This document shows positions 54,600 to 64,000 of a stretch of DNA of 64,000 bases, piece by piece (positions within the stretch are counted from its first letter, which is position 1; every line of letters starts with the position of its first letter). Source of the stretch: Euleptes europaea (lineage: Eukaryota > Chordata > Lepidosauria > Squamata > Sphaerodactylidae). Below the pieces are notes generated by a model. It was not told where the DNA came from and did no database searches. It saw nothing but the letters and a program-made list of their open reading frames with translations. The DNA is taken from contig NC_079312.1 in NCBI RefSeq assembly GCF_029931775.1, positions 132,541,872 through 132,605,871 on the forward strand, in the 5' to 3' direction. The translations under genes and the position numbers were made by a program.

Positions 54600-55735
54600 A
54601 TGCCCCTTAGTTGCCTTCCTTCCAGACTAAAAAGCCTCAGACTCCCTAACCTTTCTTCATAAGGGTAGGTGCTCCAAGGCCTTGAAAACTTTGGTTGGTC
54701 TTTTCTGCACCTGTTCAGTCATCACATTATTCTTTGTGAGACGTGGCAATCAAAACAGGACACGGTATTCCAAATGCAGTCTCACTATAAATCTTTACAA
54801 GGGCATTATAATACTGGTGGCTGTTTTTTCAGTCCCTTTCCTAATAACCCCTAGCATGGAGTTTGCCTTTTTCACTGCTACTGCATATTGAGTTGACATT
54901 TTCATCAGACTGTACACCATGGCTTTTTATGCATGGCTGTTTCCCTCGTGGTCAAACCCCCCTCCACACACACACTACTTCAGGGCTTCGTTTTGATTAT
55001 GCATGCATTTTTTGACCTTCAGCGGTCGCGTAGCTCTCTCTCCCACATATTTCCCCTGCGTTTTCTGGATGCTGGCTAAACAGCATCCAGAAAACACGGG
55101 GGAAATGCGTAGAGAGCTAGCAACTTCTGAAGGTTGAAAAATGCCTGCATAATCAAAACGAAGCCCTGAAGTTCGGTGACCACAGGGAAACAGCCATACA
55201 TCAAAGGCCCATGACTCAAAGATCTCTTTCTTGGTTAGTTCAGATGCCATCACTAACAGTTATTTAAATTTGGGGAGAGGTGTGGGGGGGTCTGTCCCAG
55301 CATGCAAGGTTCTATGCTTTCACTGAACTTTGCCACGTTATTGCCCATGCATCCCTTTTGGAGAGATCCTTTTGGAGCCTCTCACGGTCTATTTTGGTTC
55401 TCATTACTATCCTGAATAATTTGGCACCATCCCTACACCTGTCCTCCTTGCTACTCTTCCCCAGTTCCTGATAATTTATGAGCAATTAAATAGCAACGGT
55501 CCCAGTACTGATCCTTGGGGGACTTCACTGCTCACTCCCTATCCATTGCAAGAACTACACTTACTCCTGCCCTCTGCTTCCTCTCAATTAACCAGTTTCT
55601 CCTGCCCTCTTATCCTATGACTGTTAAGTGTATCCTATAGTGAAGGACTGAGTTAAAAGCTTTTTGGAAGTCTGGGTATATATTGCTCGCTGACTCACCC
55701 TTATCCAAGTTAACATTTGCAAAGAGCTCCAAAAG
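54600..55735 (+). mobile_element. Old interspersed repeat split by a palindromic MITE
   Basis: 'gggtaggtgctccaaggcct' on the left and 'cagtactgatccttggggga', 'aaagctttttggaagtctgg' on the right belong to one ancient repeat that I recognise from sauropsid and mammalian DNA but cannot classify. A palindromic element at 54931-55208 interrupts it. Confidence 0.55.
54931..55208. mobile_element. Palindromic MITE, family C
   Basis: The two halves are inverted repeats. The left end 'gctttttatgcatggctgtt' matches the complement of the right end ('ggaaacagccatacatcaaa'), and at the centre 'ttctggatgctg' meets 'cagcatccagaa' with 6 nt between. Flanking 'ccatg' and 'ccatg' may be a target duplication. 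Confidence 0.8.
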
Positions 55736-56659
55736 GATTAGGGTTGCCAGGTCACAACTTGGAGAGCATGCATGCACTTTACAATTCCTTGATACAGTGA
55801 TGGCTTCCGCCTGTAGTCCTGTTGTTCACCCCCTCCCCTGTCTCCTTTTGTGGCAAACCTAGAATCCTGTTTGAGCTGTTGAGAGGGGCAGATGATAGGA
55901 CAGGGAAAGAAATGGGCAGGAGAATCCATGGCTGCCTTTTCCTTTCTCCCCAAGGAACATACCTGGTCTTTGGAAAACAACCCTAACCTCAAATTTAATT
56001 GTAAGCATTGTCATGCTGCTGTTTTTGCAGTCTGGTCCATAGTGCAGTGCTGTACTTAACATGGTCATACTGCATTATCTAACAACTCTTCATCCATGTA
56101 CCCATGCTGACATAAGATGTGCTACACTGAAATAGTCGGTACAGCGTTAACCCTTCCTGTTGCTTGTATCTATGGACTCATCAGAACCTCATATCTCAGA
56201 AACTCTTACGGTTACATTGCCTGCTTTACTTTCACCTTTTTAATGACTCATCTATTTCTATTAATGAGATACGGTCTGGCCCCCCAAAATTAAAAGCTAT
56301 CAGGAGTGGTGTGTGGAGTGCAACCTGATGTACACAGTTCTCCCATCCTCAACCCCATCAGCACTGCTATATTGTCCTTGCAGCTCCCAGGGCATTTGTG
56401 CTGCACAAAATGTCTTGTCTGAAAAGAACACAAGTGCTTCAACAAGGTGCTGTGAACGGTAATAACAAAAGGTGGCAGGTATTGATAACCGATTATCGTG
56501 CTTCTACTTAGCACTTTTTGAGTGTTCAAAGCAAAGCACATGCTCTACTTTTTTTCCTCCTCTACTCTGACATGGTGTTATTGAAGAAGTCCTGAATCCA
56601 TTTCACCTCTACAGTTAAATTTAGGGGCTTCTCTGTTCCTGAACAATGTGTGAGTACTT
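55736..56659. other. Intergenic DNA with a MITE stub
   Basis: 'tagggttgccaggtc' at 55739 is the left end of a family A MITE without the rest. Nothing else is recognisable. Confidence 0.5.
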
Positions 56660-56805
56660 GTATGTCTGTGTGATGTGCCAACAAGTCACAGCGAATTTAT
56701 GGCAATCCCAGTAAGTCTTCCTTGGTGGTCTCCCATCCAAATACCGACCCTGCTTAGCTTCCAAGATCTGACAAGATTGGGCTATACTATACCATTCCAC
56801 ATCCA
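56660..56805 (-). mobile_element. 5S-rRNA-derived SINE
   Basis: The minus strand reads 'cagatcttggaagctaagca', 'gggtcggtatttggatggga', 'gaccaccaagga', the 5S internal region plus SINE body, ending in 'tcgctgtgacttgttggcac'. Confidence 0.8.
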
Positions 56806-57313
56806 TATATATCGGATCCCCAATATGGCCTTATCTGTGGTTACTAAAATGTGGAGACTGGGGCCATAGACAGACAAACAGATCTTTTCTACCAATCAGA
56901 GAAAGCCCAAGTTTGCTGAAAAATCTGAAATCTAAAACAAACAAAAAACACAACAAAACATTGGGGGTTAAAACACCTCAAAATGACAGAAGTAGGGGTG
57001 GGTGGGAAGAAGAGAATAAAGCAGAGACAGGTGATGATATAGGGTCTGCCAGGATAAGGAAAAAAGGAAATAGTGTGTGTGTGGGGTGGTGGTGGTACAG
57101 TGGAAAGTGAGGAGCTCCTCACTTGTATACACACACACACATACATGTACGCACACATATACACTACCTGAATGCATCTGCAGAAATTACTATTATGGGC
57201 TATGTATTAAATCTGGAGGGGGATACCACTTCTAAGATTCAGGTCCCCCCAAAAAATATTTCGACACATACATTCTTGAGACTCTGAATGTGCTTCTATG
57301 TTGTGTTCTAGAT
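56806..57313. other. Intergenic DNA, no gene seen
   Basis: It contains a CA microsatellite at 57129-57152. Nothing else. Confidence 0.55.
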
Positions 57314-58796
57314 CAGCATGTCTCAACTTGTGGGTCAGGACCCAAAAGTGGGGGGAGAAGCTTCTGCAAGAGGGTTGTGGGCCTGCCCTCCTAATGCCCC
57401 CCCCCGCCTTTTCCATTGTTCCCTTTTGTATGGAAACCAAGATCTAACCCTGGAAACAGTTTCCTTTTATGCACGGTCTGTTTCCACTGGATTTGCTGCT
57501 CTCTAGCTGCACAGTATTTGCAGTCAATTTCTCAAAACATTATGCATGGGGACTTTTTGCCCCCAAGAAATTCCAGGAATACCTTGTGATCAACTTTGCA
57601 CCCCCAGTGAAAATGCGGAGCTTCTGAATCCCTCCCCCTTGAAAACGTTGCTTTGTAATTGGCTGCGGTGTATTTTTTTTTAAATACGTCACCAGCCCCC
57701 GCCAGCCCCACAGTGGGATTCTTTCATTTGATCTGAACCAAGTGGCCATTTTACAGCCAAAGCAGAGAAGGGTTTGAATAAAACCCTCCCCAATCAATTT
57801 GTTTCTGCGTATCTCTATGCAGGGATCACAAGAACATAAAAACACTTGCACAGTCACTTGTGACATTCATCGTTCCATCGGTAGTCTTGCACTTGCAAAA
57901 AAAAGAGGCTTTAATGCTTATAAAAGGAAGGGTATAAGGGGAGGGCAGCAAATCAGCCAGGCTCTGTTCTATCCTGCCGAGAACTGAAACTGACCCACAC
58001 TCGCTGTGAAACTGTCCAAATTAGCAGCCTCATGGTATTCCAGCTTTATTCTCTCACTAGTGCAGTCGATAATGGCTTTGAGGGGAGGGGTTGGATGATG
58101 CGGACAGACACATGGAAGGGAGAAGCAAAAAATGGGCTTGGGGAGAAAAACCCACAGTGACAAGTATACACAGGACTGTCTTCAAATTTGGGATCAAGGC
58201 AGACTTTAAACTCTGGGTAAAACAGCATCCTGAAAACACCGGGGAAACGTGAGGGTAGAGCGAGGTGACTTCTGAAGGTTGGAAAATACATGTATAATTA
58301 AAACAAAGCCCTGAAGTAGTTTGGGGGTGACCGTGATGGGAAAAACCCGTGCATAAAAGGCCAGTATCTTCCATGTCATACATTAGTTGGTCTCTCTCCC
58401 ACCCCACCCCCCAGAATATACATGTTGATCAAGTAAAACCTGTCCTGATGGTTACTAGAGTGAGTTGCTTAGAATTTTAGGGGGGATTAGAGGATGTACT
58501 GGAGAAGGAGAGGCTGGTCAAAGGCTGGAATGTAATGTCCATATGCAAAGGCTGTGTATGTCAAAATGCCACTTGCTTGGGGTTGATAGTGGAGGCAGCT
58601 GCACCCTATCTGCAGAGTTCGTTGGTTTCTCAGAAACATCTGGTTGTAGACTATAGAAAATGGAATGCTGAACTAGACTGGTGCCAAGGTTTGCCTAGAA
58701 TGCCAAAAAAAAAAAAAACCTTGGGCCAGCCCTGGATGGGTCACTGTACCAAGTAAATTTGATGGGTCACCATACCAGAAATGATTGGAATCGCTG
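57314..58796. mobile_element. hAT-like element containing a nested family C element
   Basis: It is flanked by a perfect 8-bp duplication ttctagat (57306-57313 and 58797-58804). The ends CAGCATGTCTCAACTT and (complement) CAGCGATTCCAATCAT start with the hAT-type CAGC but are otherwise diverged. 'gggtcaggacc' near the left and 'gatgggtcac' blocks near the right are typical of this hAT type. It encodes no transposase. Confidence 0.75.
57463..58361. mobile_element. Family C element nested in the hAT
   Basis: The left end 'ccttttatgcacggtctgtt' and right end 'aacccgtgcataaaagg' are complementary, and the right part ('ttctgaaggttggaaaatac', 'aaaacaaagccctgaag') matches the arms of 54931-55208. The ~900-bp body has extra sequence of unknown origin between the ends. 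Confidence 0.65.
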
Positions 58797-58804
58797 TTCT
58801 AGAT

Positions 58805-59641
58805 AGATGAATTCTAGATAGATGAATTGATGGTGCATCAAGCGTCAAAACAGCATCTGGAAAGAGAAAGACAGAGTCTTATTGGAAGACACCGGATGGT
58901 AGGTATCCAATCCTCCCCGCGATATTTTACATTTCTCCTCTCAGATCATGTCGGGGGGCAGCTATTAGCCTCTAATCCTGAGGGCTGCTCCCAGGACTAT
59001 TGTCCCTGCTCCCTTCATGGAATTATTTTTAGCCCTGGGAAAATCATGTTTCCTCTGAGCAGCCCCTTAATTGCTACTGCTGTTTGGAAGCTGGGAAGCT
59101 CATTTATCAGGGGTGGGAGGGAGCCAGCAGTGCCAGATGCTCTCTCACTGGCAGGCAAAGCTTTTCCCATATTTAGATCACTTAGGACAGGCAGATGTGT
59201 CTGTCAAGACGAACCTTGCCCTGGCAACAGTGCCCAGAAGCTTTTAGGGACCAGGTCAGCTCTCACAGCCCCTAATTACCTTGGCCCCAGATCCTTCCCT
59301 GGTGATCCCCACTGGCAAGCTTCCCTGCTTGGCAACCCTCCTGAGGCTGCTCCGTATCTGCCCCATGGAGCCAGGGTTCTGGGAGATGGCATCCGTGTTG
59401 TTGAGTCAGCTCCGTGCTCCCTGTTGGAATCAGTCCTCCTGCTGCCTTCTTCTGACCATGCACAGACTCCCACACTCAAAGCTGAGGTGGGAAATTCTAT
59501 TCAACTGGCTCTTGCTCTGCCCCTGACAGCTCCAAGCCCCAGGGAGCCCAAACAACTTTAATTGAGAACCCATTTTCTTGGGAGGGGGGAAGCTCTACTC
59601 TCCCACTGGCTACTTATCTCCCAAAATCAGAAGGCTGGTGC
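58805..59641. other. Intergenic DNA, no firm gene
   Basis: A 244-codon open frame (58827-59561, +) lies here but has no recognisable domain, biased composition or homologue that I know, so I do not call it. Confidence 0.45.
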
Positions 59642-59649
59642 TTCCCAAG

Positions 59650-59858
59650 TAAGGTTGCCAGCTCCAGGTTGGGAAATACCTGGAGATTTTGGGGGTGGAG
59701 ACTGAGGAGGGTGAGGTTTGGAGAGGGGAGGGACTCCAATGCCATAGAGTCCAGTTGCCAAAGTGGCCATTTTCTCCAGGGGAACTGATTTCTATTGCCT
59801 GGAGATCAGTTGTAATAGTGGGAGGTCTCCAGCCACCACCTGGAGGTTGGCAACCCTA
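59650..59858 (-). mobile_element. hAT-like MITE, family A
   Basis: 209 bp, TAAGGTTGCCAGC...TTGGCAACCCTA with a perfect 8-bp duplication ttcccaag (59642-59649, 59859-59866). Confidence 0.93.
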
Positions 59859-59866
59859 TTCCCAAG

Positions 59867-61617
59867 TGGCCTCCCGGCTTAGGGCTACCCCAGAGAAGAC
59901 CCGCAATCCACAGCAGTGACTGGCTCAGTCACATCCCAGGAGAACAGCTTGTTCTTCCAGTGTAAACCTCTGCCCTAAATCACTCCTCCTTCCAAAGAGC
60001 CTGTCCCAGTGTCTCCTCCAGGCCATCCCTCAGCCCAGCTGGACAGATTCGCCACCTGGCGCAGTGCCCCCAGATGTCTGCCCCAGCCCAGCTCCGTTGG
60101 ACAGAGCTTTTCTGGCCTCTAGGCAATTGCTCAGCCTCAACCATGCCCTAAGGCTCTTGTGAAGCTGCAGTGCCACTCTAGGCTAATCCCCCCCCCTTCT
60201 CCCATCCCTTGCCCTCTTGGCGTTTTACTGACAAGCAAGACAGATCCGTTCGCCTCTGTTCAACCCAGCAGTGACTCTGACATGCATATTCTTCCTCCTA
60301 GAGAGAACGACCTCTGTGCTTGCCTAACATAACAGGATGACTGCACAGGCTAATGACCTTGTACCCTGCAGACCCTGGCGGGAACGCGCCTGCCTGGAGC
60401 CCCGTGGTGGGGAACGTGGCGGGGAGTTCGTCCTGAGAACAGAGCAGGCTGCTCTCCGCAAAGAGGGTGTTCTGTTCTCAGCCCTGGTTGTTTCTGCATC
60501 AGTTGCATTCTGGGGCTGGGATGAACATGGGGAATGCTGGCTTTCCCTCATGGACGGGGTAAGTGCCTGGTGCTCTGGAGGAACCTGTCCTCACAATCGC
60601 ATACAATTGGGGCAGGGCCTTTAGTTAGGCTAGTTTGCAGCAAAAGCCCACTGCTTCACCAAGGCTGTGAAGGGTCTTGTTCATACTAGGTAGCCTGGGT
60701 ATACAACTATGCGGAATGGAGTCTAGCACAGAACTCCGTTTCTGTTCCTGCCTTTTCTCCTTTGCCACTTAAACGATGTGGGGTATTTGTCACCAATGGT
60801 TCCTACTCTGATGTCCTCTGTGACCAACAAGAAGCACAGGTTCCTGGAGCAGTAAACCTGCACGCATGCCATATTTGGTTTCCTTACAGGACCCCACAGG
60901 ACACTTATGGGGCCAGAGGGACCCCAGTCTGGTAGCTAGAACTGCCAGTAATAGGGGTAAGAGATAGAGACGGTATCATGTTATTGCCTTTGCTTTGCAG
61001 TGGCAATACTTTGCACTGAAAATGACCAAATTCTAAAGTCGAACTGCAGGAGTTATGTCTGTCATGCACATAAACAGTTAACACATTTTTATTCGAATTT
61101 AATTAACTGGATTTTGGTCAAATTTAGAGTATTGAAAGAATTGAGTGGTTGAGGCCAAGGAGCAAGATGGGTGGATGGATGAGGTTTTGTATAAGGGGAC
61201 CTTAAGCCAGGGGAGAAAATAAAGCAGAATGCAGATGTTGACCCAGAGCTGGCATCCCTTGGTTTCTGAGACCTTCAGAAGACACGATTTTATCTGGGCA
61301 TTTTCACATGGATAGTGCTCTAGATGCAGACTTGGGAAATCCCGATACAGTTCCTTCACTGCTTTAGGCTGCTTCACATGCCACAATTTTTTCAGGTATA
61401 TGTAAGTAGAAAAACATGTGCATGTGACCATGTGTTTCATGCAGGTACACGCCCCAGGAAAGTGAGGCTGGCCATAACTCATTGCTATTTCTCCAGGAAT
61501 GTTTACATTTGCTTCTATATCATAAAACTCAGTGTATGGTAACTGGAAACGGGAAGCACATATAGTGGGGATGGATGCATATTGAACCCCCTGAGCCATA
61601 TACTAGTAGACAATGCT
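59867..61617. other. Intergenic DNA, no gene seen
   Basis: A short GC-richer patch at 60360-60480. No recognisable gene. Confidence 0.5.
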
Positions 61618-61870
61618 GTAGAGCCAGCATGGTGTAGTGGTTAAGAGCAACGGACTCTAATCTGGAGAATCCGGGTTCGATTCCTCACTCCTCCACACAA
61701 AGCCTGCTGGGTGACTTTGGGCTAGTCACAGTTCTCTCAGAACTCTCTCAGCCCCACCTACCTCACAAGGTGTCTGTTGTGGGGAGAGGAAGGGAAGGCG
61801 ATAGTAAGCTGCTTTGAGGTTCCTTACGGTAGAGAAAAGTGGGGTATGAAAACAAACTCTTCTTCAATTT
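61618..61870 (+). mobile_element. tRNA-derived SINE, family 1 (well preserved)
   Basis: The A-box region 'ggtgtagtggttaagagcaa' and a perfect B box 'gggttcgattcc' are present, with a CTCTTCTTC tail. This is the best-preserved copy in the window. Confidence 0.9.
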
Positions 61871-62274
61871 GCTTCATCCTTGCAACCCCCCAGTATTCAT
61901 CTAGTTCTGCTACCTGGATCACTATTTTACATCTAGTTCTTGTTGGTGGACCCTGGAGTTTGGAAAAAATAAATTTGATCAAGCAGCATTCGCCTTACCC
62001 TGTTTAGCCTTCTCTAACTCACAGGGTTGTGAGAATAAAACCAGCATACAGTGGAACCTGCTGTTAAGAGAACCAGTGTGGTGTAGTGATTGCAGTTAGG
62101 GTCGTGGCATCCATTTTGAGTAAACTGACCTTTCTACATGCCGTGGAAATGTGGCAATCTCAAAATGGCACTGTGACACAAGAATCACACACAACTAGTG
62201 AAGGAAACAATTTAAAAGAGGAACCCAGTGAGACAGCAGCCAATCACAGCGTACCATCGCACCATTGTTTGCGC

Positions 62275-62482
62275 TAGGGTTGCCAACCTCCAGCTGGTGG
62301 CAGGAGATCTCCAGCTATTACAACTGATTTCCAGCCGATACAGATCAATTCACGTGGAGAAAATGGCTGCTATTGCAATTGAACTCCATGGCATTAAAAT
62401 CCCTCCCCTCTCCAAAACCCACCCTCCTTAGGCTCTGCCCCAAAACCTCCCGCCAGTGGCAAAGGAGGACCTGGCAACCCTA
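62275..62482 (+). mobile_element. hAT-like MITE, family A
   Basis: 208 bp, TAGGGTTGCCAACC...CTGGCAACCCTA flanked by gtttgcgc / gttagcgc (7 of 8). Confidence 0.92.
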
Positions 62483-62560
62483 GTTAGCGCACATGCGCAA
62501 AAATGGTGAGGAGGGGAAGAGGGGGGAGTGCCCTGCAACATCGATGCCACACTCCCCTGG

Positions 62561-62759
62561 TAGGCTTGCCAACTGCCAGGTAGTAGCAGGAGATCTCCTG
62601 CTAATTCAGCTGATCTCCAGCCGATCACCTGGAGAAAAATGGCTGCTTTGGCAATTGAACTCTATGGCATTGAAGTCCCTTCCATCCCCAAACCCCACCC
62701 TTCTCAGGCTCCGCCCCAAAAAACTCCCACCGGTGGTGAAGAGGGACCTAGCAACCCTA
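62561..62759 (+). mobile_element. hAT-like MITE, family A
   Basis: 199 bp with a small internal deletion near the 'agatcagttcacc' region, TAGGCTTGCCAAC...CTAGCAACCCTA, and a perfect 8-bp duplication tcccctgg (62553-62560, 62760-62767). Confidence 0.92.
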
Positions 62760-63043
62760 TCCCCTGGGGGGGGGGGGGAAGAACACATTGTTCTTTTTCA
62801 GGAAAGTGTGGACAGGGTAAAAATGTTCTCTGGTAGAACAAATACAACAGCAAAAGAGGCAACATGCGGACAAAAATTCTGAATACGCAGCCAAACGTTG
62901 CAGATCAACCATAATGATAATTTGCTATAAATGAATGGTACAGAAACGGTCTATGCCTGAAGCTGAGGAACTGAGTAGACCACAGACATCGACAGCCTTT
63001 CTTTCACAGCTCAGGCCTTGACTAGGACCTGGCAAGAGATTGG

Positions 63044-63404
63044 TAGGGTTGCCAGGCCTGGCTTGGCAACCAGCAGGAGTCTGGGCGGATGGATGGTGGC
63101 GGTCAGCAACAGCATGATGTCACTTCTGGGTCTGTCCTCTTCAGGAATCATTGAAAACACTATGCATTTACCATAGTTTCTAGCATTTCCTAGAGTGGTG
63201 TGACATCAGTTGCGGGTTTCTTTGGAAGTGATGTCAAGCCTTTGCAATGCTGACACAATTTTTTAAAACATTTTTTCTTTCTTTCTCTGATGCTATGACA
63301 TTACTTCTGGGGGGAACCTGAAAGTGGCATCATTGCATTGTTGAAATGCTCTATGGTTCATCAGAAACTCTATGGTTTTCCCACTGCTGGGTTCATCCTG
63401 GAAG
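63044..63404 (+). mobile_element. Left part of a further 'TAGGGTTGCCAGG' element
   Basis: It starts TAGGGTTGCCAGGCCTGGC and carries repeated 'gatgtcacttctggg' / 'gaagtgatgtcaag' blocks seen in a longer hAT-type family. Its right end is not identified. A MITE at 63405 follows it and may be inserted in it. Confidence 0.45.
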
Positions 63405-63615
63405 TAGGGTTGCCAACCTCTAGTTGGAACCTGGAGGTCTCTTGGAATTACAACTGATTTCTAGACTGCAGTTCCCCTGAAGGAAATGGCTACTTTGGAC
63501 GGTGGACTCGATGGCATTATAACCCATTGAGGTCCCTACCGTCCCCAAACCCACTCTCCCATAGGCTTCAACCCCAAATCTCCAGGACCTTGTCAACTTG
63601 GAGTTGGCAACCCTG
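63405..63615 (+). mobile_element. hAT-like MITE, family A subtype 2
   Basis: 211 bp, TAGGGTTGCCAACC...TTGGCAACCCTG with a perfect 8-bp duplication cctggaag (63397-63404, 63616-63623). Confidence 0.93.
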
Positions 63616-64000
63616 CCTGGAAGTGACATTATGCTGTTGGAGCAGACAGCAATTTTCACCACATTCCCCCCTGTGCTACCTTACTAAGCAGCAGTGGAGG
63701 TCAGCGGCTGCCACCAGCCCTGGCCTTGACATACATTTTCCTACAGGCATACAATCTCTTTTTTGCCTTTCTTTGTTCTGATCAAATAAGGATACATGGT
63801 GCTTGAGAGAGAGAAAAACAAAAACTGCGCAAGCAACACACCAGAAACATGGAGAGAATGGCATTTGATTTGGAGACTGTATGTGTGTGCGTTGAGAAAT
63901 GAAGCAGGGGAAAACCGAGCTCACTCTGTCTGCAGGTAGATCTGCATGTGCACGGGGAACCTGAGTGTTGTTAGATGAGCCCTTCCATTGCAAAACGTTT
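63616..64000. other. Intergenic DNA to window end
   Basis: No recognisable gene or repeat. Confidence 0.5.

Noticed and set aside
58827-59561. A 244-codon open frame on the + strand upstream of GCGR
   Set aside because: No recognisable domain, no splice or promoter context, ordinary intergenic composition. It is not the expected neighbour SLC25A10, which would show mitochondrial carrier PX[DE]XX[KR] motifs.

Overview
The window is vertebrate nuclear DNA, most likely from a squamate reptile (lizard). It has intron-rich genes with GT/AG junctions, a CpG-island promoter, tRNA-derived and 5S-rRNA-derived SINEs, CR1/L2-type LINE 3' ends, and many short hAT-like DNA transposons of kinds common in squamates. 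The species cannot be fixed from the sequence alone.

Three host genes form a block that is syntenic with human 17q25.3 (GCGR-MCRIP1-PPP1R27), read here in the opposite direction. (1) The last coding exon and 3' UTR of PPP1R27 lie at 429-1245 (+). (2) MCRIP1 is complete (+), from a CpG-island promoter and non-coding exon 1 near 4.06-4.14 kb, through coding exons at 5361-5368, 6574-6692, 7132-7233 and 8164-8228, to a poly(A) signal at 9176. (3) GCGR, the glucagon receptor, is complete on the minus strand: 13 coding exons from the ATG at 52170 to the stop at 38097, with every splice phase matching, giving 498 residues. The genes do not form an operon. MCRIP1 and GCGR converge across about 29 kb of gene-poor DNA. 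The next gene expected from human synteny beyond GCGR (SLC25A10) is not reached by 64 kb.

The rest is repeat-rich. A whole-looking Ty3/gypsy chromovirus (9261-15813, minus strand) with two LTRs that read the same by eye and a 5-bp target duplication sits about 60 bp past the MCRIP1 poly(A) site. About 15 copies of a ~209-bp hAT-like MITE (termini TAGGGTTGCCA...TGGCAACCCTA) are scattered through the window, most still flanked by recognisable 8-bp target duplications. Other hAT-type elements are at 24965-25864, 34680-34870, 44430-44871 and 57314-58796. Fold-back (inverted) structures recur at 3705-3856, 4637-5031, 19141-19366, 45145-45204 and 54931-55208.

The most striking observation is at 24965-25864. 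A non-autonomous hAT element with TIRs and an 8-bp target duplication carries what looks like the 5' UTR, first coding exon and splice donor of a phosphorylase kinase alpha subunit gene (PHKA2-like). This looks like a host exon captured by a DNA transposon ('Pack-hAT'), and the captured exon is itself decaying at CpG sites.
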